DNA from: Sphingomonas sp. dw_22
GTDB taxonomy: Bacteria; Pseudomonadota; Alphaproteobacteria; Sphingomonadales; Sphingomonadaceae
NCBI RefSeq assembly: GCF_018449795.1
Contig: NZ_JAAVVE010000014.1
Span: 25,273-89,272, forward strand
DNA length: 64,000 nt
Direction: 5' to 3'
The position numbers and the translations under genes were made by a program. Position 1 is the first letter of the stretch. Each line of letters begins with the position of its first letter. The notes under the pieces are model-generated. The model did not search any database. It was not told the DNA's origin and saw only the letters and a program-made list of their open reading frames with translations. Positions 48,657 to 57,863 of the stretch are shown here, one piece after another.

Positions 48657-49337
48657 CTAGATCAGCCCCTTCGCGCGCAGGCTCGTGTGGCCTTCGGTGC
48701 CCAGGATGATGTGGTCGTGGACAGTGATGCCGAGCCGCCGCCCGGCCTCCGCCACCGCGCGGGTGATCTCGATATCGGCGCGGCTGGGCGCGGGATCGCC
48801 CGAGGGATGATTGTGGACCAGAATGATCGCCGCCGATCCCAGGTCGATCGCGCGGCGGATCACTTCGCGGACATAGACCGGCGCCTCGTCCACCGAGCCT
48901 TCGTTCATCAGCTCGTCGCGGATCAGCATGTTGCGGGCGTTCAGGTGGAGCACCCGGACGCGCTCGATCGCATGGTGCGCCATGTCGGCGCGGAGATAAT
49001 CGAGCAGGGCCTGCCAGTTCGCCAGCACCGGGCGCTCGGCGACCTGGGCGCGCAGCAGCCGCAGCGCGGCGGCGTGGGCGGCCTTCAAGGCGGCGACGCT
49101 GGTCTCACCCATGCCGGGGACGCGGGCGAGCGCCTCGGCATCGGCGGTCAGCAGCCCGGCGATGCCGCCGAATTCGGCCAGCAGCGCCTTGGCGAGCGGC
49201 TTGGTGTCGCGGCGGGGAATGGCGAGGGCGAGGAGATATTCGATCAACTCGTGGTCGAGCAGCGCATCCGAGCCGCCCTCGAACAGGCGCTGGCGCAGCC
49301 GCGCGCGGTGTCCGCTGTTGTCGGGAGGCGTGGCCAT
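48657..49337 (-). CDS. radC: RadC-family JAB/MPN domain protein
   Basis: A 226-residue protein from ATG 49337; the longer frame reaches into non-coding sequence. The N-terminal helix-hairpin-helix region has GGIAGLLTADAEALARVPGMG, and the C-terminal JAMM-type site has ILVHNHPSGDPAPSRAD (H-x-H-x7-D). The name RadC is historical; the family is not proven to act in DNA repair and has metalloprotease-like structure. It is on the same strand as the TRADD-N-like protein, which follows 83 bases downstream. Confidence 0.9.
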   Translation of the reverse strand: MATPPDNSGHRARLRQRLFEGGSDALLDHELIEYLLALAIPRRDTKPLAKALLAEFGGIAGLLTADAEALARVPGMGETSVAALKAAHAAALRLLRAQVAERPVLANWQALLDYLRADMAHHAIERVRVLHLNARNMLIRDELMNEGSVDEAPVYVREVIRRAIDLGSAAIILVHNHPSGDPAPSRADIEITRAVAEAGRRLGITVHDHIILGTEGHTSLRAKGLI

Positions 49338-49388
49338 GGAAGGGGCGTAGCGCGGCCCGCGCGGCGACGCAAAGCATAGCCCGAAACA

Positions 49389-49435
49389 AGATAGCGCTAA
49401 CAATGCGAAAAGAATTGAGAACGTTCTTGAGAACG
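49389..49435. promoter_or_regulatory. cluster of LacI-type operator palindromes upstream of the GH3/TonB locus
   Basis: AGATAGCGCTAACA (49389-49402) has the central CG and flanks of LacI-family operators and differs at two positions from the site before glucokinase (29995-30008). AGAACGTTCT (49418-49427) is a perfect palindrome with the AACGTT core. It is embedded in two direct copies of TTGAGAACG (49415-49423 and 49427-49435). The 307-base gap (49338-49644) holds no gene. The LacI regulator at 56808 is the likely binder. Confidence 0.55.
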
Positions 49436-49644
49436 ATCCCAAACTATGCTTAGACACGAGCATGGAGCGCTAGACTCCGGTTTCAGGGGTGGTTGGAAGA
49501 GCCGGTTTTCGAGCGCGGGAAGCGCCGTGCCGATTCTGTTTTCGATCGACTAGACAGCGTTGTCAGTATCGATCGGTCCCCTGAGCGAAGAACGAAGTGC
49601 TTCGGTACGAGCGGCCATGCGTCGCGCAGGGGAGAGACGAGGGC

Positions 49645-51927
49645 GTGCATTTCAGTCTGATTCGAGTGGCTCGGCCGCTGGCATTCGTCGCATGTGCGGC
49701 GGCGGTGGCCGTGCAGGCGCGCGAGGCCGAAACGCCGGTTGCCGATGCGTCCCGGGCGGCTCCTGCCGCGCATCCGTGGAGCGATGCCTCGCTGCCCGTC
49801 GCGGCGCGGGTGGAATTGCTGCTCGCGGCGATGACGCGCGACGAGAAGCTGGCGCTGGTCTATGGTTTCTTCCCGCCGCTCGCCAAGGGCGAGGGCATCC
49901 CCACCGACATGATCCCCTCGGCCGGGCAGGTGCCGGCGATCCCGCGGCTCGGCATCCCGGCGCTGCGCGAATCCGATGCCAGCCTGGGCGTCGCCAACCA
50001 GGTCGAGCAGCGCAAGGGCGACGTCGCCACCGCGCTCCCCTCGGGGCTGGCGGTGGCGGCGAGCTTCGATCCCGCGCTGGCGCAGGAGACCGGCGCGATG
50101 ATCGGCGGCGAGGCGCGGGCCAAGACCTTCAACGTGCTGCTGGCCGGCGGCATCAACCTGACGCGCGATCCCTGGGGCGGGCGCAATTTCGAATATCTGG
50201 GCGAGGATCCGCTGCTGGCCGGCACGATGGCGGGCGAATCGATCCGCGGTGTTCAGTCGAACCATATCGTCTCGACGATCAAGCATTACGCGCTGAACGC
50301 GCAGGAGACCGGGCGTTTCGTGATGGACGCCCGGATCGGCGAGGCGGCGCTGAGGGAAAGCGACCTGCTCGCCTTCCGCATCGCGATCGAGCGCGGCCAG
50401 CCGGGCTCGGTGATGTGCGCGTACAACAGCATCAACGGCGACTTCGCCTGCGAGAACGCCTTCCTGCTCAACACTGTGCTGAAGGGCGACTGGGCCTATC
50501 CGGGCTGGGTGATGTCCGATTGGGGCGCGGTGCATTCCACGGTGAAGGCGGCGCGGAACGGCCTCGACCAGCAATCGGGCGGCGAACTGGATACGCATTC
50601 CTTCTTCCGCGAAGACCTGCGCAAGGCGTTCGACGAAGGCGCGCTGCCGGCCTCGCGGCTCGACGACATGGTGCGCCGCGTGCTGCACGGCATGTTCGCG
50701 ACCGGGCTGATGGACGCGCCGGTGGTCAGGACCGCCCAGCCGATCGACTATGCCAAGAACGCCGAAGTCGCCCAGCGCGCGGCCGAGGCCGGGATCGTGC
50801 TGCTCAAGAACGAGAAGGGCATCCTGCCGCTGGCGAAGTCGGCGAAGCGCATCGTCGTGATCGGCGGCCATGCCGATGTCGGGGTGCTTTCGGGTGGGGG
50901 ATCGTCGCAGGTCCGCTCGGTCGGCGGCGCCCCGGTGGAGATTCCGCTCAAGGACGGCCCGGCCGCCTCGTTCGTGCGCCGGACCTGGCATGCCTCCTCG
51001 CCGCTCGCCGCGATCCGCAAGCTGGCGGCGGGTGCGCGCGTGGAGTTCGTCGACGGTGCCGATCCGGCGGCCGCCGCTGCCGCTGCGAAGGGTGCCGACA
51101 TGGCGATCGTCTTCGCCACCCAGTGGACGACCGAGGCCGAGGATGTCGAGACGATCGCGCTGCCGGACGGGCAGGATGCGCTGATCGACGCGGTCGCCGC
51201 CGCCAACCCCCGGACGACGGTGGTGCTCAATACCGGCGGGCCGGTGCTGATGCCCTGGCTCGCCAGGGTGCCGGCGGTGCTCGCCGCCTGGTATCCCGGC
51301 CAGCGCGGCGGCGAAGCGGTGGCGCGCGTTCTGTTCGGGGAGGTGAATCCCTCGGGCCGCTTGCCGATCACCTTTCCGGCCAGCATCGACCAGGCGCCGC
51401 GTCCGCAGGTGCCGGGCTATGACCAGGTCAAGGCCTCGCCCGATCGGGGCACCGATGCGCGGGCGATCCGGCCGTTCACGGTGGAATATCGCGAGGGCTC
51501 CGACGTCGGCTATCGCTGGTATGCGCGCCAGGGCCAGACGCCGCTGTTCCCGTTCGGCCATGGGCTTTCCTACACCAGCTTCGGCTATTCGAACCTGACG
51601 GTCGAAGGCGGCGCCGCGCTCAAGGTGCGCTTCGACGTGGTCAATCGCGGCAAGCGCGCGGGCAGCGACGTGCCGCAGCTCTATGTCACGCCCGCGCAGG
51701 GCCAGCGGCCGCTGCGGTTGGCCGGCTGGGAGCGCGTGACGCTCCAGCCCGGCGAGAAGCGCCGCGTCACCATCACCGCCGAGCCGCGCATCGTCGCGGA
51801 CTACGACATCGCCCAGCCCGGCTTCCATCTGGCGGGGGGCACCTATCGGATTTCGGTCTCGCGGGACGCGGCGCAGCCCGTGCTCACGGGACAGGTCGAG
51901 TTGCAGGAACGCCGCCTGGCGCCCTGA
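49645..51927 (+). CDS. glycoside hydrolase family 3 beta-glucosidase
   Basis: About 760 residues from GTG 49645, preceded by GGGGAGAG; an ATG at 49597 is in frame but would bury the signal peptide. The signal peptide (about residues 1-25) ends AVAVQA. The GH3 N-terminal barrel has HIVSTIKHYALNAQETGR (Lys-His) and the nucleophile Asp in YPGWVMSDWGAVHS. The C-terminal GH3 sandwich has KRIVVIGGHADVGVLSGGGSSQ, and a fibronectin-III-like tail has PQLYVTPAQGQRPLRLAGWERV. It is probably periplasmic and removes terminal beta-linked glucose from oligosaccharides imported by the adjacent receptor. Confidence 0.92.
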   Translation: MHFSLIRVARPLAFVACAAAVAVQAREAETPVADASRAAPAAHPWSDASLPVAARVELLLAAMTRDEKLALVYGFFPPLAKGEGIPTDMIPSAGQVPAIPRLGIPALRESDASLGVANQVEQRKGDVATALPSGLAVAASFDPALAQETGAMIGGEARAKTFNVLLAGGINLTRDPWGGRNFEYLGEDPLLAGTMAGESIRGVQSNHIVSTIKHYALNAQETGRFVMDARIGEAALRESDLLAFRIAIERGQPGSVMCAYNSINGDFACENAFLLNTVLKGDWAYPGWVMSDWGAVHSTVKAARNGLDQQSGGELDTHSFFREDLRKAFDEGALPASRLDDMVRRVLHGMFATGLMDAPVVRTAQPIDYAKNAEVAQRAAEAGIVLLKNEKGILPLAKSAKRIVVIGGHADVGVLSGGGSSQVRSVGGAPVEIPLKDGPAASFVRRTWHASSPLAAIRKLAAGARVEFVDGADPAAAAAAAKGADMAIVFATQWTTEAEDVETIALPDGQDALIDAVAAANPRTTVVLNTGGPVLMPWLARVPAVLAAWYPGQRGGEAVARVLFGEVNPSGRLPITFPASIDQAPRPQVPGYDQVKASPDRGTDARAIRPFTVEYREGSDVGYRWYARQGQTPLFPFGHGLSYTSFGYSNLTVEGGAALKVRFDVVNRGKRAGSDVPQLYVTPAQGQRPLRLAGWERVTLQPGEKRRVTITAEPRIVADYDIAQPGFHLAGGTYRISVSRDAAQPVLTGQVELQERRLAP

Positions 51928-51990
51928 AGGCAAGAGAAGCACCGGCGGGCGCGGGGACTGCGTCACAATGGGCAAAATGGGAGGAAGGAT

Positions 51991-54900
51991 ATGAGGGGTT
52001 TTTCTAGCGTGATGGCGGGCCTGCTGGCGACGACCTGTCTGGTCGCGCCGGCATGGGCGCAGGACACGGTGCCGCCGGCGCCGGACCAGCTTGCGGCCGA
52101 CGAGGGGCAGGAGATCGTCGTCACCGGCATCCGCGCCTCGCAGGCCAAGTCGATCGACATCAAGCGCGAGGCGACGTCGATCGTCGATGCGATCTCGTCC
52201 GAGGACATCGGCAAGCTGCCCGACGTTACCGTGGTCGACGCGCTGCAGCGCATCTCGGGCGTGCAGATCAAGCGCGATGCGGGCGAGGGTACCAGCGTCA
52301 ACATCCGCGGCCTGCCGCAGGTCGTGACCCTGCTCAACGGCGAGCAATATCTGAGCGCGGGCAATCTGGGCACCGCCCAGCCGAATCTCAACGACGTGCC
52401 GGCGCAGCTGATGAACGCGGTGGTCGTCTACAAGACGCAGGATCTCCACAACGCGCTTTCGGGCATTTCCGGCACGATCGACCTGCGCACGCGGCGGCCG
52501 TTCGACATGGAGCGCGGCTTCGTCCTTTCGGGCCAGGGCGAATATGCGCGCGGCACGCTGACCAAGCATAACGACTATCTGTTCAGCGGCCTGGCGAGCT
52601 GGCGCAACGACACGATCGGCGTGATGATAGGCGCGACGGGCAGCAAGAGCCGGCTGGGCAACAGCTATGCCGGCATCGGCGGCGCCGTGTTCGGCAACAA
52701 CGACTGGGGCGGCTCGGGTTCGAACTGGATCTCGCCGCACGGCTATGAATTCTTCAATCGCGAGGTCGAGCGCAACCGCTTCGGCATCAACGGCGCGGTC
52801 CAGCTCAAGATCGACGATGACTGGACGCTGACGGGCGAGGTGTTCCACACCGAGCTGGTCGAGCATAATCGCGCGGCGGGCATCAACATCTCGAACCGCT
52901 GGAACGGCCTGACCTGGACCAATCCGACCGAATCCACGGATTCCGGCCAGACCGCGAGCAACGGCCAGCCCTGGCTCGACGTCAGCCAATATGATCTCGA
53001 CGTGTGGTGGTTCAATTCCTTCTCGGTCAACCGCACCGCGCACGAGCATTCGACCAATTACAATCTGCAGATGGATTACGACAACAAGGACAATTTCAAG
53101 TTCTCGGCGCGGGCGCTCCGGTCCAACGCCAGGCTGCGCAGCATGAACGGCCAGGTGCAGGGCGACCTGAGCAACTGGCAATATGATCCGGATCGCGCCT
53201 TCACGCTGTTCCGCAACCCGGCCGATCGCACCCGCGGACCCTTCTTCCCGGCGGACATCGCGGCGCAATATCCTGCGTCGCAATATTCGAACAACGTCGT
53301 GGGCGTGAACGGTGGCCGCTACATCAATCCGAACCCGCTGGGCTATGGCCAGGATCCGTCGCTGCATCTCGATCTGCGCGGCAGCAATCCGGTCATCAGC
53401 GGCTTCGACAATCCGATCAGCGGCGGCCTGGGCGCGGGCAAGACGCTCAAGGACTATATGGCCAATCTCGACAGCTATGCGGTCGCGGCCTTCTCGTCCG
53501 AGGGCAATCAGGAGAACAGCTCCGATCTCGGCGTGTTCCGCGCCGACGGCAGCTATGAGTTCGAGGAAGGCGGGCTGTTCGGCATCCTGAGCCGGGTGGA
53601 TGCCGGCGTGCGGCGCTCGGACCGCTCGACCCAGATCCGCAACTTCCACCTCTTCTCGAACTTCTATGCCGGCAACGGCGCATCCGATGCGGAAGGCTGC
53701 CTTGCCCAGTGGAAGGCGATCGACGTCGTGATGGACCAGGCCCAGTGCCAGGCCGGCGAGATGGTGCCCAACGCGGCGTTCGATCCCGCCCAGCCGGTGA
53801 GCGCGGAAAACCCGCAGACGGTGTTCCAGGGCTATACGGTCAATCGGCCGACCAAGCTCAATGCCTTCAACAACGTCTATTTCCAGACCGACTGGGGCGG
53901 CGTGGTGAACGGCATGCCGGGCCTGTGGGTCGCCGATCCCAAGGACTTCGACGACGTGAAGGCATTCCAGGAAAAGGTGTTCGGTCCCTCGACCGAAGTC
54001 ACCATCCCGGGCAACACCTATGACGTCGATCTGGTCGAGGAGAGCGCGTATCTCAACACCGCATTCGCCACCGGCGCGTTCAAGGCGAATCTGGGCCTGA
54101 AGATCATCAACACCAAGCTGACGGTGAAGCAGAACTTGACCGGCGCCACCCGCAGCTATGGCGACACCAATCTCGATACCGGCGACGTGGTCTCGCGCCG
54201 CTCGTACCTGGACTGGCTGCCGACGGCGACCCTGTCCTACGACATCACGCCGAACCTGCGCGCGCGTGCGGCCTTCGCCAAGACGATGATCCCGCTCGAC
54301 CTGGGCAATTACGGCGGCGGCTTGACGATCTCGACCGCGGACTCGCCGTGCACCGGCACGCCGGGGCCGAACGACGCGCCGTGCGGGGTGCGCCAGGTGA
54401 CGGGGGCGAGCTCGAGCGGCAACCCGAACCTGAACCCGTGGCGCTCGAACAATTACGACCTGAGCCTTGAATATTATCTGGGCCGGGCGACGATGTTCAA
54501 CGTCGGCCTGTTCAAGCTGGACATCAACAGCTTCGTCCAGAGCCTGACCACGCCGTGCGCGGGCCGCTTCCCCGACGGCGACGGCGTGATCCGCCGCTGC
54601 GTGCCGATCACCCAGCCGGAACAGGGCAATGGCGGTTCGCTCCAGGGCGTGGAAGTGGGCGCGAAGATCGCGTTCAGCGACCTGATCTCCAACGGGTTCT
54701 TCCGCAACTTCGGTATCGACGCCAACTACACCTATTCGGACAGCAAGCAGAACGGAACGTCGCTCGACGGCGAACGCCTGCCCTTCCCGGATAATTCGAA
54801 GAGCCAGGTGAACCTGGTCGGCTGGTATCAGGACGATCACCTGCAGCTTCGCGTGGCGTATAATTACCGCACGCCGCGCCTTTCCACCACCTTCGGCCAG

Positions 54901-55107
54901 ATCGCGATCTACCAGGACAGCACGCAATATGTGGACGCGAACCTGACCTACAACATCAACCAGAATTTCGCCTTCTACGTGAACGGATCGAACGTGTTCG
55001 GCCAGCGCGAACGCTATTATTTCCAGTTCGACGACGACTCGAAACAGTATCATTCGCAGAACCGTTTCGAGCCGCGCTATTCGGCGGGCGTGCGGGTCCG
55101 CTTCTAA
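51991..55107 (+). CDS. TonB-dependent receptor (Caulobacter-type, carbohydrate)
   Basis: A 1038-residue receptor with GGAGGAAGG before the ATG. The signal peptide (residues 1-23) ends APAWAQD and the TonB box is EIVVTGIRASQAKS at about residues 41-54. The plug domain has SEDIGKLPDVTVVDALQRIS and VNIRGLPQ, and the large barrel ends with the aromatic C-terminal strand YSAGVRVRF. The EIVVTG-type box and length are those of the large sphingomonad/Caulobacter carbohydrate receptors. It imports oligosaccharides across the outer membrane using TonB energy. Position between GH3 and the halogenase-like gene points to a glucan-type substrate. Confidence 0.93.
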   Translation: MRGFSSVMAGLLATTCLVAPAWAQDTVPPAPDQLAADEGQEIVVTGIRASQAKSIDIKREATSIVDAISSEDIGKLPDVTVVDALQRISGVQIKRDAGEGTSVNIRGLPQVVTLLNGEQYLSAGNLGTAQPNLNDVPAQLMNAVVVYKTQDLHNALSGISGTIDLRTRRPFDMERGFVLSGQGEYARGTLTKHNDYLFSGLASWRNDTIGVMIGATGSKSRLGNSYAGIGGAVFGNNDWGGSGSNWISPHGYEFFNREVERNRFGINGAVQLKIDDDWTLTGEVFHTELVEHNRAAGINISNRWNGLTWTNPTESTDSGQTASNGQPWLDVSQYDLDVWWFNSFSVNRTAHEHSTNYNLQMDYDNKDNFKFSARALRSNARLRSMNGQVQGDLSNWQYDPDRAFTLFRNPADRTRGPFFPADIAAQYPASQYSNNVVGVNGGRYINPNPLGYGQDPSLHLDLRGSNPVISGFDNPISGGLGAGKTLKDYMANLDSYAVAAFSSEGNQENSSDLGVFRADGSYEFEEGGLFGILSRVDAGVRRSDRSTQIRNFHLFSNFYAGNGASDAEGCLAQWKAIDVVMDQAQCQAGEMVPNAAFDPAQPVSAENPQTVFQGYTVNRPTKLNAFNNVYFQTDWGGVVNGMPGLWVADPKDFDDVKAFQEKVFGPSTEVTIPGNTYDVDLVEESAYLNTAFATGAFKANLGLKIINTKLTVKQNLTGATRSYGDTNLDTGDVVSRRSYLDWLPTATLSYDITPNLRARAAFAKTMIPLDLGNYGGGLTISTADSPCTGTPGPNDAPCGVRQVTGASSSGNPNLNPWRSNNYDLSLEYYLGRATMFNVGLFKLDINSFVQSLTTPCAGRFPDGDGVIRRCVPITQPEQGNGGSLQGVEVGAKIAFSDLISNGFFRNFGIDANYTYSDSKQNGTSLDGERLPFPDNSKSQVNLVGWYQDDHLQLRVAYNYRTPRLSTTFGQIAIYQDSTQYVDANLTYNINQNFAFYVNGSNVFGQRERYYFQFDDDSKQYHSQNRFEPRYSAGVRVRF

Positions 55108-55124
55108 AGAGCCAACCCTCCTGG

Positions 55125-55159
55125 GCCGGCAGTCTCACCCAGGCTGCCGGCTCATTTTT
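55125..55159 (+). terminator. intrinsic terminator between the TonB receptor and the halogenase-like gene
   Basis: GCCGGCAG (55125-55132) pairs with CTGCCGGC (55144-55151) around an 11-base loop and is followed by TCATTTTT. It would lower expression of the downstream genes relative to the receptor, or separate two transcripts. Confidence 0.75.
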
Positions 55160-55257
55160 CTTGGCGGGTTTTCGCGGCACCGACGGTTTTGCTTGCGGTG
55201 CCGGATTAGTGCGGATCAGATGCCGCCATCTCCATTCCAGAGCGGAAGGATACTCCC

Positions 55258-56808
55258 ATGAAGGCACCGGACGCCTTGCGCAAAGTCTGCATCGTCGGCG
55301 GGGGCACCGCCGGCTGGATGGCGGCGGCGCTGATGGGCCATCATTTCAAGGGCAAGCTGTTCGAGATCGAGCTGATCGAATCCGAGCAGATCGCCACGAT
55401 CGGCGTGGGCGAATCCACGATTCCGCCCTTTCTCGAGCTGCTCGCCAAGCTCGAGATCAACGAGCAGGACTTCATCCGCGAGGTGCGCGCCAGCTTCAAG
55501 CTGGGCATCGAGTTCCGCGACTGGAAGGTGAAGGGCGAGACCTATTACCACCCCTTCGGCCAGATCGGGACGCCGATCGAGCTCAGCGAATTCTATCATT
55601 GCTGGCTCAAGGCCAAGCTCGCCGGCCATGAGGGCGAGCTTCAGGATTTCGCCCCCGCCACCGTGATGGCGCGCGACGAGCGTTTCATGCTGCCGTTCAA
55701 GGCGCGCAACACGCCGATCGGCCTGGCATCCTATGCGCTGCACATCGATGCCAAATATGTGGCGCAATATCTGCGCCGTCTTGCCGAGGAGCGCGGCGTC
55801 AAGCGCACCGAGGGCATCGTGGCCGATGCGCGGCTCGACGATCGCGGCTTCATCGAGACGTTGGTGCTGAAGGACGGGCGCGAGGTGCGCGCGGACTTCT
55901 TCATCGATTGCACCGGCTTTCGCGCGCTGCTCATCAACAAGGTGCTCGGCGTCGGCTATCGCGACTGGTCCGAATGGCTGCTGTGCGACCGCGCGATCGC
56001 GGTCCAGGCGGAGAACCTCAAGCTGCCGCCGCCGGTCACGCTCGCCCATGCCCAGGATGCCGGCTGGCGCTGGCAGATCCCGCTCCAGCATCGCAGCGGG
56101 CACGGCCATGTCTTCTCCAGCGAATTCATGAGCGACGACGAGGCGACGCGCATCCTGCTCGATCAGATCGAGGGGCCGCTGGTGATCGATCCGATGGTGG
56201 TGCCGTTCAAGACCGGCGTGCGCGAGCAGATCTGGCACAAGAACGTGGTGGCGATCGGCCTCGCCTCGGGCTTCATCGAGCCGCTCGAATCGACGGCGAT
56301 CCACCTGATCTATCGCGGCATGGACTTCCTTTTCCGCTTCCTGCCCGACCGCAATTGCGATCCGAAGCTGGCTGCGGAATATAGTCGCCGGATGACCGCC
56401 GACTATGAGGAGATTCGCGACTTCGTGGTGCTCCATTATTGCGAGACCAAGCGCGACGACACGCCGTTCTGGCGCAAATGCGCGGCGATGGCGCTGCCCG
56501 ACAGCCTGCGCGAGCGGATCGAACTGTTCCGCGTCAACGGCACGCTGCGCGAGGGGCTGGACGAGCTGTTCCGCAATGCGAGCTGGCATTCGGTGCTCGA
56601 CGGGATGGGCGTGCGGCCGCCCACCTATCACCCGCTGGTCGATCGCATCGACGAGGCCAGGCTCTTCCCGGCGATGGACCAGGCGCGCGCGCAGGTCGCC
56701 GCGTTCGTGAAGACGCTGCCGACGCATCAGGAATTCATCGACGCGCATTGCCGGGCCGATCCGGTCGATTTCGCCAGGCCGGCGGCGCCCCGGATGGCGG
56801 GCCGTTGA
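55258..56808 (+). CDS. tryptophan-halogenase-like flavin-dependent protein of a sugar-uptake locus
   Basis: A 516-residue protein from ATG 55258. VCIVGGGTAGWMAAALM is the FAD-binding GxGxxG box (residues 10-26). The family's IGVGESTIPP follows. SFKLGIEFRDW holds the Lys that corresponds to the catalytic Lys of tryptophan halogenases. AGWRWQIPLQHR is the WxWxIP motif, which marks true halogenase-like members. Proteins of this family are routinely encoded beside TonB receptors and sugar regulators in sphingomonads and Caulobacter, where the substrate is unknown and halogenation is not shown. The stop overlaps the LacI start (TGATG), so the two are coupled. Confidence 0.85.
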   Translation: MKAPDALRKVCIVGGGTAGWMAAALMGHHFKGKLFEIELIESEQIATIGVGESTIPPFLELLAKLEINEQDFIREVRASFKLGIEFRDWKVKGETYYHPFGQIGTPIELSEFYHCWLKAKLAGHEGELQDFAPATVMARDERFMLPFKARNTPIGLASYALHIDAKYVAQYLRRLAEERGVKRTEGIVADARLDDRGFIETLVLKDGREVRADFFIDCTGFRALLINKVLGVGYRDWSEWLLCDRAIAVQAENLKLPPPVTLAHAQDAGWRWQIPLQHRSGHGHVFSSEFMSDDEATRILLDQIEGPLVIDPMVVPFKTGVREQIWHKNVVAIGLASGFIEPLESTAIHLIYRGMDFLFRFLPDRNCDPKLAAEYSRRMTADYEEIRDFVVLHYCETKRDDTPFWRKCAAMALPDSLRERIELFRVNGTLREGLDELFRNASWHSVLDGMGVRPPTYHPLVDRIDEARLFPAMDQARAQVAAFVKTLPTHQEFIDAHCRADPVDFARPAAPRMAGR

Positions 56809-57863
56809 TGCAGCGCAAGCGCGCGATCACGATCAAGGATGTCGCGGCCGAGGCCGGGGTTTCGTTCCAGACCGTGTCGCGCGTCATCAACAAGGGCCCG
56901 AACGTCACGCCGGGCATGCACGCGCGCGTGACCGCGGCGATCGAGAAGCTCGGCTATGTCCCCAGCCTGGCCGCGCGGCGGCTGGGCGGATCGCGATCGT
57001 ACCTGATCCTGGCGTTCAACGACGAGCGGCCCACGCTGGAGGGCTGGCAGTCGCGGCGCGGCAACGACTGGGTCGATCAGATGCTCTATGGCGGCATGCT
57101 CAAATGCGCCGAGCATGGCTATCGCATGCTGTTCGAGCTGGTCGATTCGCATTCGGACCGGCTGGAGAGCCAGGTGCAGGCGGCGCTCTCCGCGCTGCAC
57201 CCGGACGGCGTGATCCTGACGCCGCCGCACAGCGAGAACGACACGATCACCCAGCTCCTCCAGCGCGGCGGGCATAATTTCGCGCGGCTGGGATCGCGGC
57301 GGCCGGGCGACGGCTTCGCGGTCTATATGGACGACGAGGCGGCGGCGCGGCACGCGACCGAATATCTGCTCGACCTGGGGCATAGCCGCATCGCCTATGT
57401 CCAGGGCCATCCCGATTACGCGATGAGCCCCGATCGGCTGCGCGGGTTCCGCGAGGCGATCGAGGCGCGCGGACTTGCGGTGGACGAACGCTATCTCCAG
57501 CCCGGCGACTTCACCTATGAGGCCGGGCAGCAGGCGATGATCGCGCTGGCGAAGCTCGATCCGCCGCCGACCGCCGTGCTGGCCAGCAGCGACGAGATGG
57601 CGCTGGGCGTGCTCCATACCGCCGGCAGGCTGGGGCTGAACGTGCCCGGCGACCTCTCCGTGGTCAGCTTCGACGATACGCCGACGGTGCGGATGAGCGT
57701 GCCCGCGCTCACGGCGATCCGCCAGCCGATCGCGGCGATGACCGCCAAGGCGGCCGAGCTGCTGATTGCCGCCAAGGCGAGCGGCGAGCCGCCGGAACCG
57801 GACCAGGGGCATCTGCTGCCCTTCGATTTCGTCGCCCGGGATTCGACTGCGCCGCCGCGTTGA
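56808..57863 (+). CDS. LacI-family transcriptional regulator
   Basis: A 351-residue regulator from ATG 56808. The helix-turn-helix ITIKDVAAEAGVSFQTVSRV is at residues 8-27, followed by the hinge helix VPSLAARRLGGSRS. The periplasmic-binding-protein-like sensor domain has DGVILTPPHSEND and LASSDEMALGVLHTAGRLGL, a sugar-binding pattern. It is the natural candidate regulator of the GH3/TonB/MFS locus and, through the matching palindrome at 29995, of glucokinase. Its own start overlaps the halogenase-like stop, and its end overlaps the MFS start. Confidence 0.92.
   Translation: MQRKRAITIKDVAAEAGVSFQTVSRVINKGPNVTPGMHARVTAAIEKLGYVPSLAARRLGGSRSYLILAFNDERPTLEGWQSRRGNDWVDQMLYGGMLKCAEHGYRMLFELVDSHSDRLESQVQAALSALHPDGVILTPPHSENDTITQLLQRGGHNFARLGSRRPGDGFAVYMDDEAAARHATEYLLDLGHSRIAYVQGHPDYAMSPDRLRGFREAIEARGLAVDERYLQPGDFTYEAGQQAMIALAKLDPPPTAVLASSDEMALGVLHTAGRLGLNVPGDLSVVSFDDTPTVRMSVPALTAIRQPIAAMTAKAAELLIAAKASGEPPEPDQGHLLPFDFVARDSTAPPR

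Noticed and set aside
49483..55053. A 1856-residue minus-strand open frame opposite the GH3 and TonB receptor genes
   Set aside because: It is an antisense shadow of high-GC coding sequence, rich in Arg, Ala, Asp and His with no recognisable domain, while both plus-strand genes carry clear signal peptides and family motifs.
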